Shown here piece by piece: positions 15,357 to 25,174 of a stretch of 48,275 nt of DNA. The DNA lies in the NCBI GenBank assembly GCA_020024325.1, contig JAHHTY010000008.1, forward strand, positions 1 to 48,275. Reading direction: 5' to 3'. A program made the translations under genes and the position numbers. The notes beneath the pieces were generated by a model. That model searched no databases. It worked only from the letters and a program-made list of their open reading frames with translations, and was not told the origin of the DNA. Numbering within the stretch: the stretch's first letter is position 1; the number at the start of each line of letters is the position of its first letter. This DNA is from Negativibacillus sp. (GTDB lineage: Bacteria; Bacillota; Clostridia; Oscillospirales; Ruminococcaceae).

Positions 15357-16799
15357 ATGCACAAAGGGAAGGAAGTTACCTTTAAAGATGTGCTGATTCT
15401 ATTCCTCAAAAAGTTTGAAAGAATTTTTATTTTTGCCGTAGCTTTTGCAGTTATCTTTGCTGCAATGGGCGCATGGAATGCTTACCGTTCTGTCAGTGGA
15501 GATAAACGCAAACAGATGATGGATAACTATCAACTGAAAATGGACGAATATAATGACTCCACCGAAGAACTTAGAAAATCAATTGATCATGATCAGCAGC
15601 ATTTAGAAAATATTACAAACTATACAAACGACAGCGTGTACTACAATATGGATGTTTATCATACTGCGGTGAGCGAACTGGTTTTCTATGTTGACACAGG
15701 TTACCAGATTGCACCAAGCCAGTATTACCAGAATCCAAATAAAACAAGCGAGATTGTCAGTGCATATTGTGATGCTTACCGCAGTGCGAAACTGTATGAA
15801 GGTATCAAAGAAATTCTCGGCAATGATATTGACGTAAAGTACATTGATGAACTTTTGACCATTCATCGTGCCGGAGATATTCAAATAAAAGATAGTGTCG
15901 GAAATATAACTGTAAAGCACAGTGACGGAAATGAGGGTGTGGTTGTTATCAGTGCAAGGGCACAGGATGAACAAACAGCAGCTCAGATCACCAATTTTAC
16001 TTTTCACTACCTGAAAGATACTTTCGGCAAAACAATTGCTGAACACAGTACAACCATTCTTTCCGACTCAACAATGATAATTGTAGATGAAGAACTTGAT
16101 ACTCTGAAAAAAGAAGTAAAGAAAGAAATTACCGAGTTAGAAGAAAACATTAAAACAAACGAAGCGCAGCTTGCAACCTTAGAGCGTGATATGCCGCAAG
16201 AACCATCTCTTTCTATGAGAAGTGTTATTAAAAAGGCAGTTCTGTTTGGCATCATCGGCGGTGTTTTGGGCGGAGTTCTTATCTGCCTGTGGATTTTGCT
16301 TGCATACCTTTCCGATAACCGATTGGACGGAGCATATCAGGCAGAGCGTTTATATAATCTGGAGCTTTTCGGTGTGGCAGTTTTGCACTCCAAAAAGCAT
16401 CGTCCGATCTTTTCCCGTTTAATTAACAATATGGAAAATAATGCAAACAGACAGAATTTTGAGAGTCTGGATGAAGCGTCTGAATATACCTGTACTGCGA
16501 TTAAAGCATTAACGCAAAAAAGAGAAAAGCCGCAGACAGTTGCGATTGTCAGCACACAGGAAGATGATTCTATTATGCAAATGTTTGAAAAAATGGAACA
16601 GTGTTCTGATTCCCAGGTAATCTATCGCTCTTGCCCGGCAATTTTAAAAAATGCACAGTCAATGCAGACAGCATCACAGGCAGATGCAGTGGTTTTGTTG
16701 GAAGAAAGCGGCATATCGTTGATTGCAGAGATCAACCGTCAGATTATTCGTTTGGAAAAATCGGGAAAAGATATTCTGGGTATGCTGTTGGTTGACTAG
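15357..16799 (+). CDS. Wzz/CpsC-like polysaccharide co-polymerase with a degenerate kinase-like C-terminus
   Basis: A 480-residue protein with TM1 at ~22-42, a large extracytoplasmic part, a coiled coil (~243-278), TM2 at ~294-318 and a cytoplasmic tail. This is the layout of Wzz-type proteins that set chain length in Wzy-dependent pathways. The tail (~392-480) follows the BY-kinase plan (a TVAIVST strand, DAVVLLEESG, and GKDILGMLLV at the end), but the Walker A position reads STQEDDS with no GKT/GKS, so it should not bind ATP as a kinase. No separate BY-kinase or phosphatase gene is in the window. It starts 27 bp after the dehydratase. Confidence 0.8.
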   Translation: MHKGKEVTFKDVLILFLKKFERIFIFAVAFAVIFAAMGAWNAYRSVSGDKRKQMMDNYQLKMDEYNDSTEELRKSIDHDQQHLENITNYTNDSVYYNMDVYHTAVSELVFYVDTGYQIAPSQYYQNPNKTSEIVSAYCDAYRSAKLYEGIKEILGNDIDVKYIDELLTIHRAGDIQIKDSVGNITVKHSDGNEGVVVISARAQDEQTAAQITNFTFHYLKDTFGKTIAEHSTTILSDSTMIIVDEELDTLKKEVKKEITELEENIKTNEAQLATLERDMPQEPSLSMRSVIKKAVLFGIIGGVLGGVLICLWILLAYLSDNRLDGAYQAERLYNLELFGVAVLHSKKHRPIFSRLINNMENNANRQNFESLDEASEYTCTAIKALTQKREKPQTVAIVSTQEDDSIMQMFEKMEQCSDSQVIYRSCPAILKNAQSMQTASQADAVVLLEESGISLIAEINRQIIRLEKSGKDILGMLLVD

Positions 16800-16852
16800 A
16801 TTTGATTGTAAGACAAGACTCTATCAAGGATACAGAAAGGAATTGAGCTGTA

Positions 16853-18052
16853 ATGAAAATTCCATTTTCCCCTCCTGATGTAGGAGAAGCAGAGATTGAA
16901 CAAGTAACACAAGCGTTGCGCTCAGGCTGGATTACTACCGGACCAAAAACTAAGGAGCTGGAGCGACAGGTTGCAGAACTTTGCCACACATCAAAGGCAG
17001 TATGCTTAAATTCTGCAACGGCAGCCCTGGAGTTAACTTTGCACCAGTTGGGAATTGGTGTGGGGGATGAGGTTATCACCTGTGCCTATACCTATACAGC
17101 TTCTGCCAGTGTGGTTTGTCATGTAGGGGCAAAGCTTGTTTTGGTGGATTGCCAAAAAGATAGCTTCCAGATGGATTATGATGCTTTAGAAAATGCAATT
17201 ACTGAAAAAACAAAGGCAATTATTCCGGTTGATATTGGTGGAGTAATTTGCGATTATGACAGAATTTTTGAAATTGTGGAAAGAAAGAAAAGCATATTTA
17301 CACCATCTGAAAATAAAATACAGCAGGCTTTGGGCAGGGTAGCGGTTGTTGCAGATGCTGCACACGCATTTGGGGCTCAAAGACATGGGAAAATGTGCGG
17401 AGAAATCGCCGATTTTACAGCTTTTTCCTTCCATGCAGTTAAAAACTTTACTACCGCAGAAGGTGGAGCAGTTGTCTGGAAAGATATTGACGGAGTAGAT
17501 AATGACGAAATTTATCGTTATTATATGCTGCTCTCCCTCCATGGACAGTCAAAAGATGCTCTTGCAAAAACACAGCTGGGTGCTTGGGAATATGATATTG
17601 TGATTCCGGGCTATAAATGTAATATGACCGATATTATGGCAGGAATCGGACTTGCACAGATGAAGCGTTATCCATCTTTGCTTGCTCGCAGAAAAGAGAT
17701 TATCTCACGTTATGACGAGGTAATGGGTCATCTGCCGGTAACTGTGTGGAAACATTATGGAGAAGATTTTGCTTCCAGCGGACATTTGTATATGGTGCGC
17801 TTAGACGGTAAGGACGAGCAATATCGCAACGAACTTATCATCAAAATGGCACAAAAAGATGTTGCAACCAATGTACACTATAAACCGCTGCCAATGCATA
17901 CCGCTTACCGTAACATGGGATTTGATATAAAAGATTATCCAAATGCCTATCATATGTATCATAATGAAGTTTCACTCCCATTGCATACCTGCCTAACCGA
18001 TGAACAGGTAGAATATGTATTGAAGTGTTTTTCGGATATATTGAAGGGATAG
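16853..18052 (+). CDS. DegT/DnrJ/EryC1/StrS aminotransferase (ArnB/PglE-like)
   Basis: A 399-residue PLP-dependent sugar aminotransferase. It has SGWITTGPKTKELE (24-37), NSATAALEL (53-61), VVADAAHAFGA (165-175) and the PLP lysine K197 in FSFHAVKNFTTAEGG. This motif set is that of the ArnB/PglE/PseC group, which aminates C4 of a UDP-4-keto-sugar. With the PglF-like enzyme at 13455 it would give a UDP-4-amino-4,6-dideoxy-HexNAc. A segment around 142-160 is an insert relative to short family members. Ends 10 bp before the sugar transferase. Confidence 0.9.
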   Translation: MKIPFSPPDVGEAEIEQVTQALRSGWITTGPKTKELERQVAELCHTSKAVCLNSATAALELTLHQLGIGVGDEVITCAYTYTASASVVCHVGAKLVLVDCQKDSFQMDYDALENAITEKTKAIIPVDIGGVICDYDRIFEIVERKKSIFTPSENKIQQALGRVAVVADAAHAFGAQRHGKMCGEIADFTAFSFHAVKNFTTAEGGAVVWKDIDGVDNDEIYRYYMLLSLHGQSKDALAKTQLGAWEYDIVIPGYKCNMTDIMAGIGLAQMKRYPSLLARRKEIISRYDEVMGHLPVTVWKHYGEDFASSGHLYMVRLDGKDEQYRNELIIKMAQKDVATNVHYKPLPMHTAYRNMGFDIKDYPNAYHMYHNEVSLPLHTCLTDEQVEYVLKCFSDILKG

Positions 18053-18062
18053 GTGAATAGGA

Positions 18063-18746
18063 TTGCTGAGTCCGTGGCACAAGCTTCCGGAGTTTTTACA
18101 GCAGGACAGTGTCCGTCCATATTATGAGGCACTATGCAAAAAAAGGGGACAGCTGGCAGCAAAAAGAGTTTTTGATTTTCTGTGTGCTTTACTTCTTTTA
18201 TTCCTGCTTTCACCGATAATGCTGATTTTAGCCGCAGCTATCAAATTGGATTCCAAAGGTACTGTCATGTTTCGTCAGGTGCGTGTGACCCAATATGGAA
18301 AAGAATTTCGTATTTTTAAATTCCGCACGATGGTTTCCGATGCACCTACAAAAGGAACACAGGTAACGGTACAAGGGGATCCCAGAATCACTCGGGTGGG
18401 TCACTTACTGCGAAAATTCCGTTTAGACGAGCTGCCGCAGCTTTTGAATATCCTTTTAGGGCAAATGAGCTTTGTCGGTACAAGACCGGAGGTTCCAAAA
18501 TATGTTTCGCAGTATACCCCGGAGATGATGGCAACTCTTTTATTACCGGCTGGGGTTACTTCAAGGGCGTCCATTGAATATAAAGACGAAGATCGACTGC
18601 TTGCAGACGCAGAAAATGCGGATAAAACCTATATTGAGCAGGTGCTTCCGGGAAAAATGGAGTATAATCTGAAAAGTCTTTTAGAATTTTCGTTCTGGAA
18701 GGACTTAAAAACGATGCTTGATACTGTGCTTGCAGTTGTAAAATAA
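18063..18746 (+). CDS. Initiating sugar-phosphate transferase (undecaprenyl-phosphate, PglC/WcaJ-type)
   Basis: A 227-residue monotopic phosphoglycosyl transferase. A hydrophobic re-entrant helix (AKRVFDFLCALLLLFLLSPI, about 34-53) is followed by TVMFRQVRVTQYGKEFRIFKFRTM, the LRKFRLDELPQLLNIL motif (catalytic Asp-Glu pair) and MSFVGTRPEVP. It transfers sugar-1-phosphate to undecaprenyl phosphate at the membrane inner face to begin the repeat unit; its small size and neighbours suggest the 4-amino-6-deoxy sugar as substrate. The start is probably TTG 18063. It is separated by 10 bp from the aminotransferase, consistent with tight coupling. Confidence 0.92.
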   Translation: MLSPWHKLPEFLQQDSVRPYYEALCKKRGQLAAKRVFDFLCALLLLFLLSPIMLILAAAIKLDSKGTVMFRQVRVTQYGKEFRIFKFRTMVSDAPTKGTQVTVQGDPRITRVGHLLRKFRLDELPQLLNILLGQMSFVGTRPEVPKYVSQYTPEMMATLLLPAGVTSRASIEYKDEDRLLADAENADKTYIEQVLPGKMEYNLKSLLEFSFWKDLKTMLDTVLAVVK

Positions 18747-18779
18747 CAATATAACATACAAAAGAGGGACAACGTATTT

Positions 18780-20030
18780 ATGAATGTCTGGATTATCAAC
18801 CACTATGCAATTCCACCGTCAATGGGTGGACTGGTACGTCATTTTTATTTCTCTAAATTTTTAAGACAGATGGGTCATCAGGTGCGAATCTTCACAGCCA
18901 GCGAAATTCACAACACCAACATTAACATGATTCGAGATGGCTCGCTGTATAAAGAGGAGATGATGGACGGCATACCGTACACTTTTTTGAAAACCAGAGA
19001 TTACAGCGGTAACGGTTTATCCAGAATATATAATATGTTGGAATTTCCTTTTAGAATTCAACAAGCTGTAAAACAGTTTGTAAAGCAAGGGGAACGCCCT
19101 GACGTTATCTATACCTCTGCACCGACTATTTTTGCAGCAGGCTCTGCCATGATTGCGGCGCATCGTTTGAAAGTTCCGTGTGTGGTGGAGGTCAGAGATA
19201 TTTGGCCGGAGTCTATTGTGGAATATAAGGGAATGTCCCGAAAAAATCCGATTATTATGGTGCTATATCAGTTGGAAAAATGGTTGTACCATGGTGCTGA
19301 CCGTTTGATTTTTACAATGGAAGGCGGTCAAGATTACATCAAAGAAAAAGGCTGGGAAAAAGCCGTTCCTCTTTCTAAGATTAGAAATTTAAATAATGGT
19401 GTAGATCTTCAGGAATTTGATAAAAACAGGGAAGAGTATTGTTTGGATGATCCGGACCTTTTGGACGACAGTACTTTTAAAGTCGTTTATACCGGCTCGA
19501 TTCGTCTGGTAAACAACCTGGGTAAAGTTGTCGAGATGGCAGAGTATATGAAGGAACATGGTGAAGAAAATATTCGATTCCTTTTGTATGGAGATGGAAC
19601 CGAGCGTGAGGAGCTGATGGCTCGCTGCAAGGAAAAAGGTCTTGATAATATCCGTTTCCCGGGTAAGGTAGAGAAAAAATACATTCCGTTTATTCTTTCC
19701 AAATCGGATTTGAATCTAAACCACGTTAAGCAGACAGGCATCATGCGTTTTGGATGCAGTTTAAATAAGCAGTTTGATTATTTTGCAAGTGGTAAACCGG
19801 TGCTCTCCGATTTAACTGTCAGCCACGATTTGATCGAGCGTTATCATGCAGGTGTAACACTGCCAACACAGGATACCGAAGCGTTGTGTCAGGAGGTTCT
19901 GCGTTTTGCAAAGATGCCTAAGGAAGAGTACGAACAAATTTGCAAAAACGCAAGAAATGCGGCAGAACAGTATGATTATCAGGCATTGACAGAAAAATTG
20001 TTTTCTATCTTGCAGGAAGTGACAAAATAG
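18780..20030 (+). CDS. Glycosyltransferase family 4 (WbuB-like)
   Basis: A 416-residue GT-B enzyme. The N-terminal glycine loop MGGLVRHFYF (about 16-25) and EVRDIWPESIVEYKGM (about 139-154) are typical of WbuB-like GT4 proteins, which often add a 6-deoxy-HexNAc to the lipid-linked first sugar. The C-terminal donor domain has FKVVYTGSIRLVNNL and the SLNKQFDYFASGKPVL segment. No signal or membrane helix. It probably adds the second sugar; donor and linkage cannot be read. Confidence 0.9.
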   Translation: MNVWIINHYAIPPSMGGLVRHFYFSKFLRQMGHQVRIFTASEIHNTNINMIRDGSLYKEEMMDGIPYTFLKTRDYSGNGLSRIYNMLEFPFRIQQAVKQFVKQGERPDVIYTSAPTIFAAGSAMIAAHRLKVPCVVEVRDIWPESIVEYKGMSRKNPIIMVLYQLEKWLYHGADRLIFTMEGGQDYIKEKGWEKAVPLSKIRNLNNGVDLQEFDKNREEYCLDDPDLLDDSTFKVVYTGSIRLVNNLGKVVEMAEYMKEHGEENIRFLLYGDGTEREELMARCKEKGLDNIRFPGKVEKKYIPFILSKSDLNLNHVKQTGIMRFGCSLNKQFDYFASGKPVLSDLTVSHDLIERYHAGVTLPTQDTEALCQEVLRFAKMPKEEYEQICKNARNAAEQYDYQALTEKLFSILQEVTK

Positions 20031-20081
20031 ATTACAAATCGTACTAATGATAATATATATTACAGAATGGAAGGAAATTAT

Positions 20082-21230
20082 ATGACCAAAGTTTGCCATT
20101 TTTCCAGTGCACACGCACCGAACGACACCAGAATTTTTCATAAGCAGTGTGCTTCTCTGGCAAAGGCAGGATATGATGTCACTTTTGTTGTAAAGGCAAA
20201 AGATGAAAAGTCGGCATCAACCTCGACCGAAAAGGGAGTTCATATCATTCAGGTTCCGGTGGATGCTTCCTCTCGCCTTAAACGAATGTTGTTCGGAGCA
20301 AAGGCAGTTTACCAAAAGGCGCTGGAAGTGGATGCAGACATTTATGAGTTCCATGATCCGGAGCTTCTCCCATATGGATTGAAGCTTGCAAAAAAAGGGA
20401 AAAAGGTAATCTTTGATAGTCACGAGGATTATCCAACCCAGATCATGGAAAAAGAATGGATTCCATCCTTTCTGAGAAAAATCATTTCGGGTGTTTATAA
20501 GGCATATGAAACTCATGTGGTAAAGCGTCTTGATGCAGTATTATTTCCCTGTACCAAAAACGGTGTCAATATTTTTGAGGGGCGTGCAAAGCAAACCGTT
20601 ATCATCTCCAATGCGGTGATGGTTGAGGAAATGCTTTCACCGGAGGAATGCGGCAAAACTCATAAAGACGGTAACAGCATTTGTTGCACCGGCAGTTTAA
20701 CCTATCAAAGAGGAATCACCCACCTGATAAAAGCGGCTCACCTTGCCGGAGTACGGTTAATTTTGGCAGGCAAATATTCCTCAGAGGCATATCAAAAAGA
20801 ACTGGAAGCGATGCCGGAATATGAGTGTGTAGAATATTTAGGCTACCTTGGCAGAAAGGAGCTGGCGGAAGTTTACGCTCGCTCCAGCATTGGAATGTCC
20901 ACCATTTTAAATGTAGGACAATATTCCAGCTTAGATAATTTTCCAACCAAGGTTTATGAATATATGGCAGCAGGTTTGCCTGTTATTGTTTCCGATTATC
21001 CGTTTATGAAACGGTCAGTAAAAGAAGATGGCTTTGGTGTTGCAGTTGATCCTGCAAATCCGCAGGAAATTGCACAGGCAATCAAAAATCTGCTTTCCAA
21101 TCAAACAGAGGCATCTTTTATGGGGACAGCAGGCAGGGAAGCCGTTCTTAAAAAATATAACTGGGGAATTGAAGAAGAAAAACTGTTTGAGCTTTATCGA
21201 AAGCTTGAGCAGGAGACGGGATTGGCATAA
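20082..21230 (+). CDS. Glycosyltransferase family 4
   Basis: A 382-residue GT-B glycosyltransferase: N-terminal acceptor domain (HFSSAHAPNDTRIFHKQCAS), a mid-protein VIFDSHEDYP motif, and a donor domain with CCTGSLTYQRGI, LILAGKY and the FPTKVYEYMAAGLPVIVSDYP nucleotide-sugar motif. ATG 20082 is preferred because AAGGAAA is just upstream; the ATG at 20067 has no site. It ends 12 bp before the next glycosyltransferase. Donor unknown. Confidence 0.9.
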   Translation: MTKVCHFSSAHAPNDTRIFHKQCASLAKAGYDVTFVVKAKDEKSASTSTEKGVHIIQVPVDASSRLKRMLFGAKAVYQKALEVDADIYEFHDPELLPYGLKLAKKGKKVIFDSHEDYPTQIMEKEWIPSFLRKIISGVYKAYETHVVKRLDAVLFPCTKNGVNIFEGRAKQTVIISNAVMVEEMLSPEECGKTHKDGNSICCTGSLTYQRGITHLIKAAHLAGVRLILAGKYSSEAYQKELEAMPEYECVEYLGYLGRKELAEVYARSSIGMSTILNVGQYSSLDNFPTKVYEYMAAGLPVIVSDYPFMKRSVKEDGFGVAVDPANPQEIAQAIKNLLSNQTEASFMGTAGREAVLKKYNWGIEEEKLFELYRKLEQETGLA

Positions 21231-21242
21231 AAGAGGTTTAAT

Positions 21243-22442
21243 ATGTTAGCGTTTATTTTATCCAGAGGGGTACCGACAGAAAAATATTCCACCAACGGTG
21301 TTTTTGAGTTCGACCAGGCACAGGCTTTGGTGAAAGAAGGCTGTCAGGTAGTTTTTCTGGCGTTGGATTTACGGTCTGTCCGCAGGGTAAGACCGTGGGG
21401 CTTTCAGGCGTTTGAACGCAACGGGGTTGCTGTTCGAGTGTTAAGCATTCCTGTGGGAAATGTTCCCAAAAAGTTGTTTTACAAAATTGGAATGTGGGCG
21501 TTAAAACGTCTGTACTCAAAAGCGGAAAAAGAATTCGGCAAGCCGAATGTTTTCCACGCTCATTTTACCGACTATGCTTATCTTGCAGCAGAACTAAAAA
21601 AGGAAAAACAGATTCCTTTAGTGGTAACAGAACATTCTTCTTTGATCAATCGAGATATCATTCCCGAGAATATTGAGAAAGCAGCAAAAACAGCTTTTCG
21701 TGCAGCAGATTGTTTGATTGCGGTTAGTCCTGCACTTGCCTGCAAGATGCAGGAACACAGTGAAAGCAAGGTACTCTGGATTCCCGATATGGTCGATACA
21801 GAGTTGTTTTCTTATAGCGAAGAACGGGAGCATCAAAGAATTCTGAAAAAGGAATCGGAGATGGAGGAAGAAGGCGGAGCTTTTTCCTTTCTCAGCTGTG
21901 GAAATCTGAGAAAAATTAAACGTATGGATGTACTCATTCAGGCGTTTGCAAAGGCGTTCCACGATTGCCCAAAGGTTACTTTAACTATCTGCGGACAAGG
22001 AGAAGAACAACAGGCGCTGGAAAAATTGATTATACAACTCGGTATGGAAAAACGTATTTTTATGGAAGGGCTAAGACCAAGGGCGGAAATTGCCCAAAGG
22101 CTGCAGCAAGCAGATTGCTTTGTCTTGGCTTCAGCTTCCGAAACGTTCGGCGTTTCTTATTTGGAAGCTCTTTCCTGTGGCGTTCCGGTAGTGGCAACCC
22201 GCTGCGGAGGTCCGGAATGTTTTGTCCATGAACATAACGGAATTATGGTGGAACCTGATGATATTGAAGCTTTGGCAAAAGCGATGCTTACAATGTACTG
22301 TAATATTGGCAGTTATAATCGTAACGCCATTGCAGAAGAAATAAGAGAGTCCTATTCCTCTCATGCTGTTGCACAAAGTCTAATGTATCAGTATGAAAAA
22401 TTAACAGAAAAAACAGCAGAAAAACAGAAAGTCATGGCTTAA
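21243..22442 (+). CDS. Glycosyltransferase family 4
   Basis: A 399-residue GT-B enzyme of the GT4 group: FSFLSCGNLRKIKRMDVLIQAFA, VTLTICGQGEEQQ, and the E-x7-E motif region ASETFGVSYLEALSCGVPVVATRCGGPE. It is the third GT4 of the operon, so with the initiating transferase a repeat unit of at least four sugars is suggested if each adds one residue. AGAGG stands before the ATG. Confidence 0.9.
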   Translation: MLAFILSRGVPTEKYSTNGVFEFDQAQALVKEGCQVVFLALDLRSVRRVRPWGFQAFERNGVAVRVLSIPVGNVPKKLFYKIGMWALKRLYSKAEKEFGKPNVFHAHFTDYAYLAAELKKEKQIPLVVTEHSSLINRDIIPENIEKAAKTAFRAADCLIAVSPALACKMQEHSESKVLWIPDMVDTELFSYSEEREHQRILKKESEMEEEGGAFSFLSCGNLRKIKRMDVLIQAFAKAFHDCPKVTLTICGQGEEQQALEKLIIQLGMEKRIFMEGLRPRAEIAQRLQQADCFVLASASETFGVSYLEALSCGVPVVATRCGGPECFVHEHNGIMVEPDDIEALAKAMLTMYCNIGSYNRNAIAEEIRESYSSHAVAQSLMYQYEKLTEKTAEKQKVMA

Positions 22443-22509
22443 AGGATAGATTATTACATAACTGCTGTGTTACAATAAAGACAGAAAACAGAAAGGAGGC
22501 ACAAGCAAA

Positions 22510-23814
22510 ATGGAGCAGTCAGCCTATATTTGCGAAAACAGAGGATATTCTTTTCTTCGTGTACCCCGAGAGTTTTGTGCGGCATTTGTGCTGTTGTGGG
22601 GCATCAACCCGGAATCGTTTTTGTATAATTGGGCTTTATATGCCGGGGTGGTTGTACTGTGGGCAGGTTTTGCAATGATGTCAGAATGGAAAAAGTTTTG
22701 GCAGACAACACTGCATCCTGCAATGCTGCTCAGTTTCGGATGGCCCGTGCTGATGGCGGTATATGCTGCGGCAGGTCATGCAGAGTTTCCGTTTCATCAC
22801 TTGCTGATGCCGATTTTCTATTTAATGTTCTGGTATTATTTTTCTTTAGATAATCGCTTTGCAATGAAACTGCTCAGCTTTTTAACGGTGAGCTATTATA
22901 TCTTAATTAACCTGGGAACAGTATATGCACTGCGGCAAAATCCAAATGTATCTCGCTTACTTGCAAACGGAAATCCTGAACTGACAGCACCTCTTGCAAG
23001 CCCGTTTACCGGAGGTTATCAACACATTTATTCGCTCACAATGTTCACCGTAGCAGTTGTGGGAATTATCTGGTACTATCGTCCAAAACTGTTTGAAACG
23101 ATTGGATGGGGGATAGTCCTTTTACTGGGATTGCTGGTCATCGTGATGTCAAATTATTCCTTTGCCATTTTGTTTGTGTTTGCGTTCTCAATTTTAGCGA
23201 TGTGTCGCCCTCCCAAAAGCGGCGGAGTGACAACGGCGGTCATCCTGTTCTGTTTTCTTGCGGCATTGGTGATTGTTCCAAACCTCTATCGCATTTTTTA
23301 CTTTATTGCCGAAAATACAGATAACTTAAAATTACAGCTTCGCTTTATGGAAGTAGGCAACCTGCTTAAAGGAACAGGGATTACACAGGGCAGCGATGCC
23401 GGAACCAGAGTTGTCCTTTACACCACTTCACTGAAAACGTGGTTGACAGCTCCTTTGTTCGGCGTTGGAGATTTGATACTAAAAACAATGGAAAATCCAA
23501 GGGAATTGATAGGTGGACATTCCATTGTCTGTGACTACCTTGCTTATTATGGTTTGGTGGGAAGCTTGTTGTTCCACAGCATTTTGATTGTAAACTTTGC
23601 AAGAATTGAAAAACGATTGGACCGTCGGGGAAGATTTTTGTATTTGTCCATCTTTGTGTTATATTATGCGCAGATTACTGTAAATGCAGGATATAATGAA
23701 CCACTGATAGAAATTTTGTTCTTTGTGGTTCCAAGTTTGCTGATTTTGATAGGAGAACACACAGCATCAAGACAAGAGCAAAACAAGGAATTTTACTCTA
23801 AGTATATTCGCTGA
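22510..23814 (+). CDS. O-antigen ligase/polymerase-like membrane protein (Wzy-type)
   Basis: A 434-residue membrane protein with about ten to eleven hydrophobic segments and a large loop between residues ~265 and 345 containing GTRVVLYTTSLKTWLTAPLFG and GGHSIVCDYLAYYG, the pattern of the Wzy/WaaL O-antigen polymerase and ligase superfamily. Set between glycosyltransferases and a flippase, it is the likely polymerase that joins repeat units outside the membrane. Start ATG 22510 is preceded by GAAAGGAGG. Confidence 0.85.
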   Translation: MEQSAYICENRGYSFLRVPREFCAAFVLLWGINPESFLYNWALYAGVVVLWAGFAMMSEWKKFWQTTLHPAMLLSFGWPVLMAVYAAAGHAEFPFHHLLMPIFYLMFWYYFSLDNRFAMKLLSFLTVSYYILINLGTVYALRQNPNVSRLLANGNPELTAPLASPFTGGYQHIYSLTMFTVAVVGIIWYYRPKLFETIGWGIVLLLGLLVIVMSNYSFAILFVFAFSILAMCRPPKSGGVTTAVILFCFLAALVIVPNLYRIFYFIAENTDNLKLQLRFMEVGNLLKGTGITQGSDAGTRVVLYTTSLKTWLTAPLFGVGDLILKTMENPRELIGGHSIVCDYLAYYGLVGSLLFHSILIVNFARIEKRLDRRGRFLYLSIFVLYYAQITVNAGYNEPLIEILFFVVPSLLILIGEHTASRQEQNKEFYSKYIR

Positions 23815-23854
23815 GGTTTTTATCGTTTGTAGAATACCTCGGAAAGGAGAAACC

Positions 23855-25174
23855 ATGAAAAAGCAGCAGCTTTCTCAGTTTTGGGATAAACTGAAAGATG
23901 GTTTAATTACCCTGAAAAACAGAGGATTTTTTCACATCATTGCCGGTTCTACCCTGGCAAAGATTGCGGGATTTGTTTCAGTTTTTTTTCTGCCAAGATT
24001 TTTGTCGAAAACGGATTACGGACTGCTTGCCTATGTTGACAATATCCGCAACTACGTTATGCTCTTTAACGGAATTGGCATTACCAATGCAACCCTTCGT
24101 TACTGTGCACAAAAAAGCAGCGACGAAGAAAAGAAAGGATATTTCCTCGCTTCACTGAAGGTGGGAATTGTTGCAGATGTTGTTCTGATTATCTTTACAG
24201 CAGCGGCATACTTGTTGGTTGATTTTCCTTTTGAAGGTTCCCGATTTCAACTGGTGTTCTCTTCTTGCCTACCAATTTTGTATTTTCTGTTTACCGATAT
24301 TCAGCTTTTGCTTCGGGCAACTTTCCAAAATCAGCGTTATTCGGTATACAATTTTACCTATTCCTTTTTGCTGATGATTTTCCAGATTCTCTTTGCGGTT
24401 CTCTGGGGAATTACCGGTGTTATGGTTGGAAGATACCTGTCAATGGCGTTGTGCGTTGTGATGGGATATTTTCTGATTCGGGATCTGCCTATGATGAAGG
24501 TAAAGGCACAAATGCCGGATTGGGCAGAAACAAAGACGCTGATTCGCTTTGGTATTGTAATGCTGACAGCGTCTGCAACTTCAACGGTAATGAGCTATAA
24601 CGAAACATTTATTGTCGGGCAAATTCTAAAGGATGAAGAACTGCTGGCAGAATATCGTGTAGCTGCAAACATCCTGCCAATTTCGCTGTTTTTGCTGGAG
24701 GCATTGCTTGTATTTATCTTGCCGTATTTTATCCAGCATATCAACGACAAAAAGTGGATTTGGGATAATTATAAAAAGCTCTTCGTTGTTAATGGTATTG
24801 TGATGACTGTTGTTCATGCAGGACTGTTTATTTTTGCAAAACTTTATCTTTTTGTATTTGCAGGACCGGAATATATGGGAGCGGTCACCATGGTTCGGAT
24901 GTTTTTGATTGCTTCCTGGATTCAGGCAGTGTTCCGAGGCATTTCGGGCAACATCCTTGCAGTAACGGGAGAGGAAAAATTCAATTTAAAAATCAACATT
25001 GTATTTGTGGTTGTTCATGCACTCATTGATGTCACCGCAGTTAAGATGCTGGGAATTTATGGTGCTGCGATTGCGTTGATTGTTGTTTACTTCTTATCAG
25101 GGCTTATAATGAACATTCATTTAAGAAATATATGTAAATCACAGATTGGAGAGGAAAACCATGATGAAAAATGA
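23855..25174 (+). CDS. Oligosaccharide flippase (Wzx-like, MVF/MOP superfamily)
   Basis: A 439-residue protein with about twelve membrane segments, a family-typical N-terminal pattern (GSTLAKIAGFVSVFFLPRFL, SKTDYGLLAYVDNIRNYV) and no catalytic motifs. It would move the undecaprenyl-linked repeat unit to the outer face. GGAAAGGAG precedes the ATG. Its last codons overlap the next gene's start by 14 bp, indicating translational coupling. Confidence 0.9.
   Translation: MKKQQLSQFWDKLKDGLITLKNRGFFHIIAGSTLAKIAGFVSVFFLPRFLSKTDYGLLAYVDNIRNYVMLFNGIGITNATLRYCAQKSSDEEKKGYFLASLKVGIVADVVLIIFTAAAYLLVDFPFEGSRFQLVFSSCLPILYFLFTDIQLLLRATFQNQRYSVYNFTYSFLLMIFQILFAVLWGITGVMVGRYLSMALCVVMGYFLIRDLPMMKVKAQMPDWAETKTLIRFGIVMLTASATSTVMSYNETFIVGQILKDEELLAEYRVAANILPISLFLLEALLVFILPYFIQHINDKKWIWDNYKKLFVVNGIVMTVVHAGLFIFAKLYLFVFAGPEYMGAVTMVRMFLIASWIQAVFRGISGNILAVTGEEKFNLKINIVFVVVHALIDVTAVKMLGIYGAAIALIVVYFLSGLIMNIHLRNICKSQIGEENHDEK

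Noticed and set aside
14355..15362. Minus-strand open frame of 335 codons opposite the PglF-like gene
   Set aside because: Antisense shadow with no domain and no ribosome binding site; the plus-strand gene has strong motifs.
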